DNA from: Podospora pseudocomata
Taxonomy: Eukaryota; Ascomycota; Sordariomycetes; Sordariales; Podosporaceae
DNA: 64,000 nt
NCBI RefSeq assembly: GCF_035222375.1
Contig: NW_026946363.1
Coordinates: 4,154,001 to 4,218,000 of the forward strand
Direction of reading: 5' to 3'
Position numbers and translations under genes: made by a program. Below, piece after piece: positions 33,601-46,172 of the stretch. A model generated the notes under the pieces. That model was not told the origin of the DNA. It saw nothing but the letters and a program-made list of their open reading frames with translations, and searched no databases. Each line of letters starts with the position of its first letter. Within the stretch, counting starts at the first letter, position 1.

Positions 33601-36600
33601 ATGCCTTGGGCGTCGCTACGCGGCTAGTCGAGAACATCAATGATTCTCACAATGTACATCCTCCTCCACAGGAGCGAAAATTGTGCATTCGCGCAATGGA
33701 GGTAATGATTAGGGTGTGTTCTTCATACGCCAGCATTGCCCGTACCCAAGTAAGTAAAGCAAAGCGTCAGCTTGCGAGACTTTCTCTAATATATCGACAG
33801 ATATCGGCTTGCTTGGTGACTGCGCTGGCCCACGATGAACTCCGGTCAGCAGCCTTTTCATGTTGGGCATCCATGCTCACGTGTATGGAGGACACCGACC
33901 TGGAAGCACTACTCGAAGCGACGTTTTACCTTATCAGGTTCTACTACAGTTCCTGCGATGAAGAAACCAAACAATTCCTCAAGTCTCTGTTGCAAGATCT
34001 GCTTTCTAAGAACAGACAGATCATCATGGAGTACTCCATCAAGCTTCCCTCGCTCGGTGAAATTGATGAGCTGCGGGATATCAGTGAGGAAGTCGAAGGC
34101 CTTCGCCCGCGCTTGACGATCAAGGAGACCTTTGCCGTATTCTCACAGCGTTTGGGCCATGAAAACCCCGGTGTTGTCGAGTACGCGTTGACTGAACTGG
34201 TGCCATATCTGGAGAAGCACCAGGAATATCTCCAAACCTCAGCCATTAGCGAACGTCCGGATGCTATCCTCACAACCTTGACTCGTTCAATCTTGGACTG
34301 CTCGGTCAAGTACAACGGATGGCAACCATCTATTACGCGGTCATGCGCTGAAGCTCTCGGGCTCATAGGTTGCTTGGACTCCAATCGTCTGGAAACTACG
34401 CGGGAGCAGCAACACATTGTCGTCATTCACAACTTTGAGGACGCAAGCGAGACCACTGACTTTGTGGCCTTTGTGCTGGAGAATGTCCTGGTCAAAGCCT
34501 TCCAGTCGACAACCGACACCAAATTCCAGGGATACCTCTCTTATGCCATGCAGGTTCTCCTCGAGAGAACCGACTTTAAAGTTGCCTTCCAGATGGCTGG
34601 TGAAGGAGAAAGCGAGCCGGTCTATAGGAGATGGCTCGCCTTTGCGGAAAGCACTCGCGAAACCCTTATCCCGCTTTTATCTTCCTCCTTCTTGCTTGCG
34701 CCCTTGCCTAAGCAGTCCACTGAATACCCGATCTTCAAACCGGGGAAGAAGTCATATTCCGCATGGCTCAAAGCTATCGTGTTTGATCTGCTGCGCTGCA
34801 CTCAGAACGCTTTTAGTGAGATGATCTTTGAGCCGCTGTGCCGGTTGATCAAGGTCAAAGATCTCACGGTTACTGAATTTTTGCTGCCTTTTGTGGTCAT
34901 GCATGTCATCCTGGGCCAACCGGACTCTTCGGTGTTCAGTCCAAAGATCAAGGCTGAGTTGTTGGCTATTCTGAAATACCACCCGCCAAGCACAGCCTCG
35001 TACGTCGAGAAGGAGCAGACAAAGCTCTATTACCAGGCGGTGTTCCGCATTATCGACTACTTCAAGAGATGGCTGCAAATTAGGAAACTGAAGGCGACCA
35101 CACCAAGGGCCCAGAAACAGGTCGCCTGGGTTGAGGATGTTCTCGACTCTCTCGATCCAAAGTTGCTTTCGCAGCGAGCTGTCGATTGCGGTGAGTATGC
35201 CAGAGCTCTTTACTTTCTGGAGCCGCACCTGGAGAATCTCGATAAGAAAAAGCCACAGGAAGTACGGAAAGTCGACGAAGACTATCGGTTGCGTGACACT
35301 CTTCAGAACATTTACACGCAAATCGACGACCCAGATGGTTTGGAAGGTGTCTCGGCTCATCTGGGCACGGTCACTTTGGACCAGCAAGCCCTCAACCATC
35401 GGAAAGCTGGCCGCTGGACAGCAGCCCAGACATGGTATGAGATTCGACTGGCGGAATCTCCCGAGGACACTGATATTCAGGTTGATCTCCTCACCTGTCT
35501 CAAAGAATCAGGCCAGCATGACGTTTTGCTCAACTACGTGGAGGGCATGAAGAGGTCTTCAGCGACGGTCAACAGGATAGCGCCCTTTGCGGTGGAAGCC
35601 TCGTGGGCCACGGGGCGGTGGGAAACACTGGAGAAGTACCTTGGGCTTTACAATGCAGGCGATGTTTCGGAGGTTTTCGATCTTGGGGTTGGGCAAGCTT
35701 TGCTTTCGCTGAAGAAGAGGGATATGGGGGGATTCAAGGAGCATATCCAGATTTTGCGGGACAAGGTGGCGGGGTCAATGACTTACTCGGCGACGTCGTC
35801 GTTGAGGGCTTGCCATGAGGCTATGCTGAGATGTCATGTGCTAAGCGATCTTGAGATGATTGCTAGCAATAAGGCTTTGGAAGGTGACAATCAGGCGGTT
35901 CTTGCGACGCTGGATCGGAGGTTGCAGGTGCTTGGTGCTTATGTTGGGGATAAGCAGTATTTGCTTGGTGTGAGGAGGGCGGCTATGGAGTTGATGAGGT
36001 ATGTTAGCCCCTGGAGTCCTGATGCTGGAGCTTGGGTTACTGACTTTTGCAGACCGAAATATGGCAACGAGGATATATCGGCACTCTGGCTCCTGAGCGG
36101 TAAGCTGGCGAGGAAGGCCGGCTCCATGCATCAGTCGTTCAACGCAGTGCTGCATGCTCAACAACTCGGCGATGCTTCTGCTATCATTGAGAACGCTCGT
36201 CTGCTGTACAAGGATGGACATCATCGCAAAGCTATTCAGATACTGGAGATGGCGATCAAGGAGAACTCCTTCATCGACAAAGCAGTTGGACCCGTTCCTC
36301 CGAGCTCGGCCAGAAGCCAAGAGTCCCATCGCAATATGTTGACGGCGACAGCGCAGCTTCTTTTGGCCAAATGGCTTGATTCCACCGGCCAAACGCATGC
36401 GGGCGCATTGCGGGCACAGTATCAGCAAGCAGCGAAGACGCATTCACGCTGGGAGAAGGGTCATTACTACCTTGGGCGTCATTACAAGAAGCTTTTGGAG
36501 TCGGAGAAAGGCCTGGATCCGGAGCAACAGAGTGATGAGTACATCACTGGAGAGACAGCCAAGCTCGTCATTGAGAACTATCTCCGTTCGCTCAACTTTG

Positions 36601-38267
36601 GGTCAAAGTACATTTCTCAAACCTTTCCCCGAATTCTGACGCTATTCCTGGAACTCGGATCTCAGGTCAACAAAACTCCAGACGGCAAGGTGACGTTTTC
36701 CAGAGAATTGTACCAGCGACGACGTGACATTCTCACTGAGCTCTGCGCAAAATTCCACAAGCAACTGGAGACCATGCCTGCATATATTTGCTATACATCC
36801 TTGCCTCAAATCACTGCCCGGATAGGACACCCAAGCCCGGATGTCTTCAAAGTACTGGAGGACATGATTGTCAGGGTGGTGAACGCCTATCCTAGGCAGG
36901 CCCTCTGGAACGTCTTCCCTTTCATGGCGAATCCCAGCAGGCAACCAAACGACCGCCAAAGGAGGGCAATCAAGATATTGAACACGATCAAGACGTCCAG
37001 CCCGGACATTAAGGCGTTTTTGAGAGCAGGGGAGAAGTTAGCCGAACAACTGCTCGTGGCTTGCAACAATGGACACTTTCAGAGCAACAGGACAACGACG
37101 GCGAGCATCACTAGGGATTTGTTCTTTAACCACAAGTGCACGCCTTGCCCGCTGGTCGTTCCGGTTGAGACCAGTTTGACTGCCACGTTGCCGACTTTGA
37201 CAGACAATGTCAGGAGGCACAAGCCATTTTCTCGGGATGCTGTCACGATTGAGGCGTTCCTTGACCATGTCTTGGTTTTGGGGTCACTGGCAAAGCCACG
37301 GAAGTTGACAGCCCGTGGATCAGATGGCAAGCTTTATGGTCTACTGATCAAACCCAAGGACGATCTGCGTACAGACCAGCGCCTAATGGAGTTTAACTCG
37401 CTCATCAATCGCTCGCTTAAACGGGACGTGGAATCCAGCCGAAGGCAGCTCTACATCAGGACATATGCTGTCACGCCCCTCAACGAAGAATGCGGCATCA
37501 TCGAATGGGTCGACGGGCTGAAGACATTGCGCGAAATTTTGCTGAGCATCTATAGGGGGAGGAACATCTCGCCAAACTACACCCAGCTCGCGCAACTGAT
37601 GAAGCAGGCTTGCGCCGGGGACAACAACACGCACATCTATACCGAGACGATCATCGGGATGTTCCCGCCCGTGTTGGGGGAGTGGTTCGTCTCGCAGTTT
37701 CCCAACCCTTCATCTTGGTTCGCGGCGAGGCTGAAGTACACGCGGTCGTGTGCGGTCATGTCGATGGTGGGGACGATTCTCGGGTTGGGTGACCGGCACG
37801 GAGAGAATGTCTTGCTTGAGGAGGGGAACGGGGGCGTTTTCCACGTGGATTTCAACTGTCTTTTTGACAAGGGGAGGACGTTTACCCAGCCCGAGTGTGT
37901 GCCGTTCAGGTTGACGCACAATATGCAGTATGCCATGGGGGTGTATCGGTATGAAGGGCCGTTTAGGCACTGCAGCGAGCTGACGTTGAGAATACTCAGG
38001 CAACAAGAGGAGACGTTGATGAGTATTTTGGAGGCGTTTATTTATGATCCGACGCTAGATCTGCAGAGGGGGAGCAAGAGGACGAAGGAGGTGGTCAAGT
38101 TGAATCCTACGAGTGTGGTGGCGAGCATTAAGAGGAAGGTGGAGGGGTTGCTGCCGGAGGAGAGCATACCGCTGGGGGTGGAGGGGCAGGTGGATATGCT
38201 GATCAAGGAGGCGACCAACCCGAGGAATTTGGCGGCGATGTATATTGGGTGGTGTCCGTTTTTGTAA
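30629..38267 (+). CDS. MEC1: ATR-type checkpoint kinase (Mec1/Rad3/UvsB)
   Basis: PI3-kinase-like protein kinase that senses RPA-coated single-stranded DNA with its Ddc2/ATRIP partner and starts the replication and damage checkpoint. Six exons are inferred: 30629-31250, 31310-31941, 31994-33421, 33501-33749, 33801-35998 and 36053-38267, giving 2447 residues (Mec1 2368, Rad3 2386). The N-terminal two thirds are HEAT repeats; a FAT region follows (for example LYFLEPHLENLDKKK, LSGKLARKAGSMHQSF). The kinase domain is C-terminal, with IEWVDGLKTLREIL, the catalytic loop GLGDRHGENVLL (Asp about 2290), and HVDFNCLFDKG in place of DFG. It ends with a FATC motif NLAAMYIGWCPFL. The introns at 33750-33800 (51 nt) and 35999-36052 (54 nt) are multiples of three without stops, so a naive reading retains them. 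Confidence 0.95.
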
Positions 38268-39093
38268 ATCCTTGGATAAAATATGGGATATTGTATGAGC
38301 GGGGTGGTGGTTATGAATAGCGAGTTTTTGGGAAGGTGAGCATAGCGGTTATTTAAGGGGGTGTTGGTTTTAGGAAGGTATTTAGATGGATAGTGTTTGT
38401 AGAGATTGGTGATATCTGAGTCAATGGATTCCTTCTAGTTGACATAATTTCTATCAGTCTGTTGCGTTTCCTCGAAATAGCAAATGACACGCTCGACCTT
38501 CACAATGCAACAATCATCCTGGAGGGCCATTCCCAGATTGTTGATGACAGCGAGTTAACCCCTGAAATCCAAACAAACGGCGGGTTGGCTGGTTATTAAT
38601 GATCGCTCAGCCCGCCTAGCGCAACACAACGCTTGGGCCTGGATTTCACCGTTCATTCCACCTCCCTCCAGATAGGTCGTACCTTCTCTCGCAAAAAAGA
38701 ACTGTGGAACAGCTGAGATTTCTGCCTGGTTTTTCCAACTTTTTTCATTGACGGTCAGAAGGAAGTCTGTCTCGATTTCCTTTGAGAAAATTTTTCACTT
38801 CTTTTCCAGAAATATTTCTGGCAAACTTTGTTGTGTGTTGAAATATTGGTCGGATCGACCCATTCACTGTCTACAGCACGCTCTCGCTAAGCTCACCGTC
38901 TTCTATCCAATCTCACCCACTCAGCAACGCGCAACAGACGCGTCCATCTTCCAGTCTTCGACACGACAGAGAAAAGGAAGCGATTGGGAAGCTATTCTGC
39001 AGCGATTCGGCACGTTTTCTGCTTTGAATAGAGGATTCTCAACAATCTCGGCAATCCTAACAAAATCGGCTTGATCACTGAAAGTCGGTCAAG
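38268..39093. other. Intergenic region
   Basis: 826 bp; the 3' UTR of the kinase gene followed by a T-rich and C/T-rich leader before the PARP-finger gene. Short open frames here are unsupported. Confidence 0.5.
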
Positions 39094-40744
39094 ATGTCTG
39101 GTTATCGTGTTGGTATGTCCTTCTCTTGATGGTGCATCTCTTCTTTCCTATCGCATGATGGGTTTTCACCATTGTCAGTCTGCCTTGGTCATACCACGTT
39201 GCTCACGAGATGTTCTTTTCCAACTTTGACATTTTACCTCTTGTCATTTTGGATTCATCAGCAGCCGACCTCGTCGACGTCACTTTCCTTCCACCTCCAC
39301 TCCACCCCCATCGTATTTAACATGATCTAACCCATCCACAGAGAGAGCCACTACCGGCCGTGCCGGGTGCAAAGACCCCGTCTGCAAGAAGGAAAACATC
39401 AAGATTGAAAAGGGTCAGCTCCGGTTTGGAGTCTGGGTGACCATCATGGAGCATGGGAGCTGGGCCTGGCGTCATTGGTATGTCTAATTATATCCACCCC
39501 TTTTCTGCTGGAATCGATGTCCTAACGAATTCACACAGGGGCTGCGTCTCTGGTGAGACCATCTCCAACTTGCAGGAGTATCTCAGCAAGGACAAGAACG
39601 GTGAATACAACTGGGATATGCTTGATGGCTGGGAGGAGTTGGAGTAAGTTTGACTATTGTCTGGTGGTAATGTGGCGGTTGGGTGTGGAAAACTAATGAA
39701 GCATACTAGGGAGTACCCTGATTTGAGGCAGAAGGTCCAGAGGGTTCTTAACCAGGGACATATCGATGCTGAGGATTTCAATGGCGACCCCGAATTCAAC
39801 GTTCCTGGACAGAAGGGAATTCGCCCGCGTCAGCCCCGGAAGAAGAAGAACGCTGAGGAAGAGGTGAGCTGCGCTTTGCCGGGGGTTGGTGTTAACCGAT
39901 GGCTGACCGTGATATAGGAGGGCAATGGAGCTGAGGCTGCAGAGACTCCTGCCAAGAAGCGTGCTGCTAAGCGTGGCCGCAAGAAGGCTGATGAAGACGA
40001 AGCTGAGGCTGAAGCCGAGACCGAGGCTCCTGTTGCGAAGAAGGCTAAACGTGGTGGCAAGAAGGCGGCTGCTGCTGCTGTTGAGGACGAGGATCAAGTT
40101 TTGGCTGATGCTGAGCCGGCTGAGGAGCAAGAGAAACCCAAGAAGAAGGCTGCTCGTGGCAAGAAGGCTGTTGCTGCTGTTAAGGAAGAGGACGAAGAGG
40201 AAGCTGCGCAGCCCAAGAGAAGAGGTGCTGCTCGTGGCAAGAAGGCGGCGCCTGTTTACAAGGAGGAGGAGGAGGAGGAAGAGGAGGAGCAAGACGAGGA
40301 TGAAATTGTTGAGAAGCCCAAGCGTGTTGCCCCTGCCAAACGTGGAGCTAAGGGGAAACAGGCGAAGGAGCCTGAGCCGCAAGCTGAGCCAGAGTCCGAG
40401 GCGACACCCGAGGAGGACGAGGAGGAGGTTGTCGAGAAGCCGAAGCGTGCTGCTCCTGCCAAGCGTGGAGCTCGGGGCAAGAAGGCGAAGGATGCCGAGC
40501 CTGAGCCTGAGGTTGAGGCCGATGCGGAGGTTGATGCTGCGCCGGAGGAGGCCGAGGAGGAGGCCGAGGTTGAGGAGAAGGTCGCTCCCAAGAAGCGAGG
40601 AGGCCGGAAGCCCAAGGCCAAGGCTGCCGATGCCGATGGTGAAGCTGCTCCTGCCCCAAAGAAGCGTGGTAGAAAGGCGTAAGTTTTTTTTTGCAGGGTG
40701 TTGCTTGATGGGGACTGATGCTAACTGTCAGCAGGGCTGCCTAG
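39094..40744 (+). CDS. PARP-type zinc finger protein with basic/acidic repeat tail
   Basis: Probable DNA-break or chromatin-associated nuclear protein. Exons 39094-39112, 39342-39477, 39539-39643, 39710-39863 and 39918 onward. Residues 12-56 form a PARP-type finger with ligands C16, C21, H51 and C54 (GCKDPVC, WAWRHWGC) and the family core GQLRFGVW. A short helical segment follows (EEYPDLRQKVQRVL). The rest, about 250 residues, is built of loosely repeated KPKR-x-APAKRGA-x-GKKAK units alternating with acidic runs, ending in AT-hook-like KKRGRKA. No poly-ADP-ribose polymerase catalytic domain is present; in that sense it resembles stand-alone PARP-finger proteins such as fission yeast Hpz1. A final intron 40679-40734 (GTAAGT, CTAAC branch) would change the end from RKA-stop at 40682 to RKAAA-stop at 40744 (394 residues). 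Confidence 0.8.
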
Positions 40745-43665
40745 AGTTGATGTACTCAACACACTTTACCCGTCGTCAACACTTGATATGTTTTTTTTTT
40801 GGCGAGGCAGGTAGTGGACTTTTCTTGTTGGCACAATTTTCTGGGTTCATTTTTTTTTCTTTTTCACGATGAGCTCTTCAATGCGATGATATATGGCTTT
40901 GGCCCCTCAGAGGAGGAGCTATGGTTGCCACTACAGCACCGGCCGCCGGATTTTATTCAAAGCAGGAAGAGCACACAGAATTTGGCGGCGGCATAATACC
41001 TGGGTGGGTGTATCATACTGTTTTTTTTTCCTACTTTTTTTCTTGTCAGAGTAACCCATATTTTTCCATAGGAGGAAATACATTGCGATCATCTGTAACT
41101 GATTTCATTGTGTGCCGATCTGCCATCTGTCATTTTTATCATCACTTGGCCGGGTAGCTGGCTGGGTCAACGATCTGTTGACCTGTGTTGGGTGCATGTT
41201 CGGGATCTACAGGAACAAAAAAGAACAATGTGAAACGAAACAGAAGTGGGACTCTTTTTTCGTTTGAGAGGGGAGGGGATATGTACACTATGGGTTTCGC
41301 TAATCTGAGCGGCGTGGTAGGTTGGTTGGATTCATGGGCCGAGCCGAAAGGGAGGGAGGATCATTTGTGCCGTAGAAGTGTGTGTTGGACTATGTTTACT
41401 CTCCTATCATGATGAGGAGGGAAGGGGGGCCACAGTTCTTTTGAGACAGCCAGTCCGGATCTCAAACTGCATTATATTGATGTGGATTCAATATGGTTTG
41501 GTCATGATGGGCGGTTTGAGTGCATGATGTTGTGCTTGCTGCTGCTCGATTACGGAAGTTGGATGATTGATGCCCAAACTACGACGATAAAGTTGATGAT
41601 CTGAATCGAGATGTTCTCTGAACTTCCATTTTTGCCCCTTGGGCATCGAGACTAAAGCTCGTGATAATGACATCGGCATTTGTCTGCTCTCGTGTGATGC
41701 GTAAATGTCGGTAAGTCTAGTCACGGCTTGTCTACTAGTGTTAGAATGGACAGGATTTCTGGAAGAATCTCGTTTGCTGCCGAATATGCATTATTGCGTC
41801 ACCTGTCTTGGAGGTGTGGGTGTGGGTGAAAGATGTCTTGGATTATACACGAGACTTTTTGGGGTAGGTTGGTGGGGGGCCGATGGGCGAAGCTACGTGA
41901 TACGGGGATTTCTCAAGTTTTTGAACAGAAAAAAGTTGGTGTTTTGGACAGGGTGTTAGCGAGATCTATTATAATGAGTTTGTTATATGAGAATTCGGTG
42001 AGAGACGCCGGGTTGATTCGAAGCAACTGTAAGTATCCGGTGTTGCGGACGAAAGTGAATCGATGATGTATGACCAGGCTTTCGTCCGTGGTGGGGTTAT
42101 CTGCTGGAAAGGAGGGGCTGGGGGAGAGTGAGGGGCTGCAACTTTTTTTGCTTGCGGCCATCATGATAGTAGTGTAGGTAGCACTGATGAGATGAACCAA
42201 TTGTGAGAGAGAACATAGCGCTTCTTCTAGCCTGTTCGTCTTGTCTCAATTTTTCCCCAGTCATCGGCGTCACCAGGCCAGAGACATCTGATTGTTGGCC
42301 CACATTAGTCCGGCTGGTTGAGTCTGCCATCCGGTGGGGGTGCAGTCCTGCTGCGACGTCCCTCGTGCCTCTGGAGAAGCTTGTGACGCCTGTGTCACCG
42401 ACGGGCTTTGGTCTGGGCTGGTTGTGACACTTTACCGCACTCCTGCAGAGGGATCTGGTGAGGTTGATGGAGGATTGCGAGGGGAGAGAGGACATCGCAT
42501 GTTTGAGAAACATCGAGATAAAGCCTAGTAGACACAAGAAAACACAGTGCATCCGATAGCAGTATACACTGTAATGGCGAGTAAACTGCCTACTAGCGCA
42601 CAGTGCCAAGACGCCGCAACGGCTCGTGCCAACGTCTATGGACCCCACCATAGATTGGGGGTCTTTCAAAGCGTTGAAAAGTCAACAATCAAGACTCTCC
42701 CACGGCCTGACCGTCATGCTTCATCAAACATCGCCGGTAGTCATGGTATTCACTCCTTACAGACACTATGAATGAGCCCAAAACCAGGCTGATTGTTGGT
42801 TACATAAGTTGAAAGGGAATGTAGGCGCCGATCTAGGCGCACTAGACTAGCTAAGGCGCAGGGAAGCTGTGGGATGACGACGTTGGTTTGAGCCCAAATT
42901 AAATCCCGAACAATTGGCTGGCACCGCCAACCAGGCCAGACCCTGAAACTCGTCGTCAGTCAGGCCCAGCGGCAGGGAAAGCAGTTAATACCCAGAGGCT
43001 GGCCAACAGGCCTGCCGGTCTCTGCAACGACTGCGACCACTTTCTGTTTCCATTCTCGAAGCATCATCTCAGTTCTTAATACCGGCCCAGGCCCCGTGGG
43101 CTTCTTCTCCGGCTTCCCACCACCCTTCACCTCATCCGTTGCGCACACCATCGACCATTTCCATTTCCCACTGTGAGAAGTAAGACCTAGCCGACCACCA
43201 AGCCGAAAAGTGACAAGTGAAGAGGAGAAAAGGCATAAGCCTGGGTTGTCTGCCAAGTTCACTGGTCAAGATTGGTCACTGCCTGCGTTGGACCCCGCCT
43301 TGGCTCGCACTTGGCCACTCTCAGTACAGGAGTCCTCCAACCCCCCGGAGCCGACCAACGTCACAGCCTCGAGCAGGCTGAACGCCTTTTCCCACCGCAC
43401 AATCTCCAGGTTTTTCTGCGGAAAGTCCAGGGACATCCGCAACTTTGGCTCTTTCAAGTTTTCTACACACTCTTGACAGAAGACTAGCTCTTGTTGTGTT
43501 TCAAGCCCATCTCACGACCCCGCCTTCTCAGTCTCTGTGACCCAGCGGTCTCGAGTTCTTCCATCCACCTCCACCCGCCAGGTCAGCATACCCCGCTCCA
43601 CCGCTAGGCCGGCCAGAAAAGCTCACCATCTGCCACAGAAAGAACGCACCAAACACCAAGCAACA
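40745..43665. other. Long intergenic region
   Basis: 2.9 kb with no supported gene. It starts with a T-rich 3' UTR, and its last few hundred bases are C-rich and resemble the 5' leader of the next gene. The longest open frame (42097-42669, minus, 190 codons) has a mixed, non-conserved appearance and no domain I recognise. No tRNA-like cloverleaf was seen. Confidence 0.45.
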
Positions 43666-45390
43666 ATGTCCAGCAGAAGCCGTGTCGAGTTCGACGAGCG
43701 CGAATACGTTCGGGACGCACCTCCTCCTCGTCGTGCCCCCGTCCGTGAATATGACGACTACCGTGACCCCGCAAGGGTCCCCGCTTTCATGTTGCGGGAG
43801 GAGAGGCCAAATCAAGCCGGCCAGTTGGTGCTCAGGGCAAGAGAGGTCGAGACCATGGAGCGCCAGAGGCCGAGATCTCCCAGCCCGGAGATTCGGATGA
43901 GGGAGCGCATTGTTCAGCGGGCCAGAAGCGTCAGCCCAGGCCCAAGGCGAGTAGAGGAGGATATCCGGATCCGCCAGGTCGAAAGGACACGCGAGCCCAG
44001 CCGGGCCCCTTCGGAGAGAATTCGCTATGTTGAGAGGCCCCGTTCCCCATCGCCTTCGATCCACGAGCGCATCCGCATCACAGATCGGAGAGAAGAGCGC
44101 CGGAGCCCAAGCCCGGCTCCTCCGCCGCCGCCGCCGCAGCCCCAGGTCATCAAGGGCCCAACTATCGAGAGAGAGGTTATCACACATTACCGCGATATTG
44201 ACCATGGTGAGTCATCCACTACTGCGGTCGTCCCAAGCTGAACTGGTTGTACTAACTCATCCTAGGCATGGTTGTAGCCCGTCCGCCGTCGCCTCCTCAG
44301 CGTCACGAGCACCGTGATACTGAGATAGACATTTATACTAATCGCAAGGGTACCACCGAGGTGGACATTCACAAGCACACCCACTCGCACAGCCGCGGCC
44401 GGTCTGTAGAGCGGCCCTCCCGTCCCGTTGTCCACGCCTACGAGGACGACCTGGTGGTCTCCACGAACAAGCACCTCCATGTGGACATTGAGCGTCGCCG
44501 GAGCATCTCCCGTGGCCGTCGCGCTCACTCGGCCGCACCCCCTGTTATCGACTACGACGATGAAGCTTACGAGATCAAGTCCCGGATCGATGCGCGCGGC
44601 AAGATGGGCGAGGCCTGGAACGGCATCACCAAGGATTGGACCATCGTCGATGTGCCTCCCGGAACCGAGCGTGTGCGCATGGATGGTGCCGGTGGCGCCT
44701 CTGCTGAGGTGACATGGCAAAAGTACAGCGGTGTTCGCCGGGCCAAGTTCATCCCTGACCGTGACGAGAAGAGTGTTGTTTCCGAGACCTCCACCACTAT
44801 CTCGGACGCCCGTGACCGCAACCGTGACCGTGACATTGAGCGGGAGAGGCGGTTGAGTGTGCAGATCATTGACAAGGACCGCCGGGATCGTGACGATTAT
44901 GAGAAGATTACCGATCGCCGTCTCACCATTTCCAAGTCGAGGACGAACTCTCCTGCGCCGCCTCCCCCCCAGCAGCGTCGCAGTGAGACCTGGACTGAGA
45001 TTACCAAGGACTTGGTCTGCCGTGAGGCTATTCAGGAGATGGGCTATGAGTATGAGGAGACCGAGTACTTTTACTACATTATCGACTTTTTGGCTCACGT
45101 AAGTTCACACTCACCTTTTCTACATGCTGCCGATAGATTACTAACGCCCTAAACAGGAGGAGGTTGTCCGTCTTGTGAACCTCTCAGACCGCATCCGCCA
45201 ATCCCGCAAGGACCGCGCCAGAGAGATCCAGTACGAGCGCGAATGGCGCGATGAGTGGGAGCACCGTCACCACCACCACAGCCACAGCCACAGCAGCAGC
45301 AGACACCGTCTGGATGACGAGCGCGTGGTCGAGCGTGAGATCATCTACGACAGCCACCGTCACCCAGGCGGTCGCCAATATCGTTACTAA
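43666..45390 (+). CDS. Arg/Ser-rich fungal protein with conserved C-terminal domain (DUF8035-like)
   Basis: Function unknown. Three exons (43666-44206, 44266-45098, 45157-45390) give 535 residues. The first 180 residues are disordered with many R-S/P repeats (RPRSPSPEIRMRE, ARSVSPGPRR) resembling RS-type splicing or signalling proteins, and a proline run (PAPPPPPPQPQ). The middle has a repeated DIERRRS/RGRR pattern and the segment WNGITKDWTIVDVPPGTERVR. The most conserved-looking block is near 440-490, TWTEITKDLVCREAIQEMGY with YFYYIIDFL and then EEVVRLVNLSDRIR; I associate it with a fungal domain of unknown function. The C terminus is His/Ser-rich (HRHHHHSHSHSSSRHR), a potential metal-binding or low-complexity tail. 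Introns are clear GTGAGT/GTAAGT types. Confidence 0.75.
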
Positions 45391-46172
45391 AAGCCCGGCA
45401 TGATACGACTTTGGCGACTTTGGGGATGATGAATCACTGATGATGATGAATGTGTGATGACGTCTTGCTGTTATAGAAACTTTTTGTTTGGTTGTTTCTG
45501 GAAAAGGATGATGATGATTGTGTTTTGGATGATACCAACCACCAATGCATGGTTAATAATGAGCTTGAATAGTTGACCAGTGGTCATTGTCATGGAAGGA
45601 GACAAGAAGTGGATGGGTGGACTTTTGTTTTTCTAGTTTTGGATATTGTTTTCATGTTGGTCTTTTATCATGGTCATGTTTTGGTTTGATGTCTTGCGAG
45701 TTTTTTTGGTTATTTTTTTAACGACTTTTATGATTACATACATACATTAACTAGCGAGTTGTGAAAAAAAGAGAGAGAGAAATGCTTTGAAATATCTTGA
45801 TGATCCTTGTGGTGACATTTTTGAGAGAAGGGACTTGACATTCGTTCCAAAGCATGAACCTACATCCTCTTGAGACTACAGAGTTATGGCATGTTTTGTA
45901 ATACAGTGAAGATTTGTGTCCTTCCTCATATCGAAGTCTGCGCTATTATATTGACTTGCCGAGCCAGTTTTTCACCATAAATACCAGACCTCGCAATCCC
46001 GCTTGTTGAAAGAACAGACCGGAAAATGGTGTCATCGCCAACCCATCAGCAGAGGATCATCCGACCGAGAGGGAGGCAACAACACCTTCGCTAGAACGGT
46101 ACCATTCACGCCGCCCTATTCTCGTCGGGCCGACAGAACGTAGCCCAGAAAAGCACCCATCGAGCACGACAA
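45391..46172. other. Convergent intergenic region
   Basis: 782 bp between two converging genes. It is A/T-rich with many TGATGATGA and GTTTT tracts, consistent with 3' UTR sequence. No gene was seen. Confidence 0.5.

Noticed and set aside
42097-42669. 190-codon minus-strand open frame as a gene
   Set aside because: No domain, irregular composition and no splice or start context to support it.
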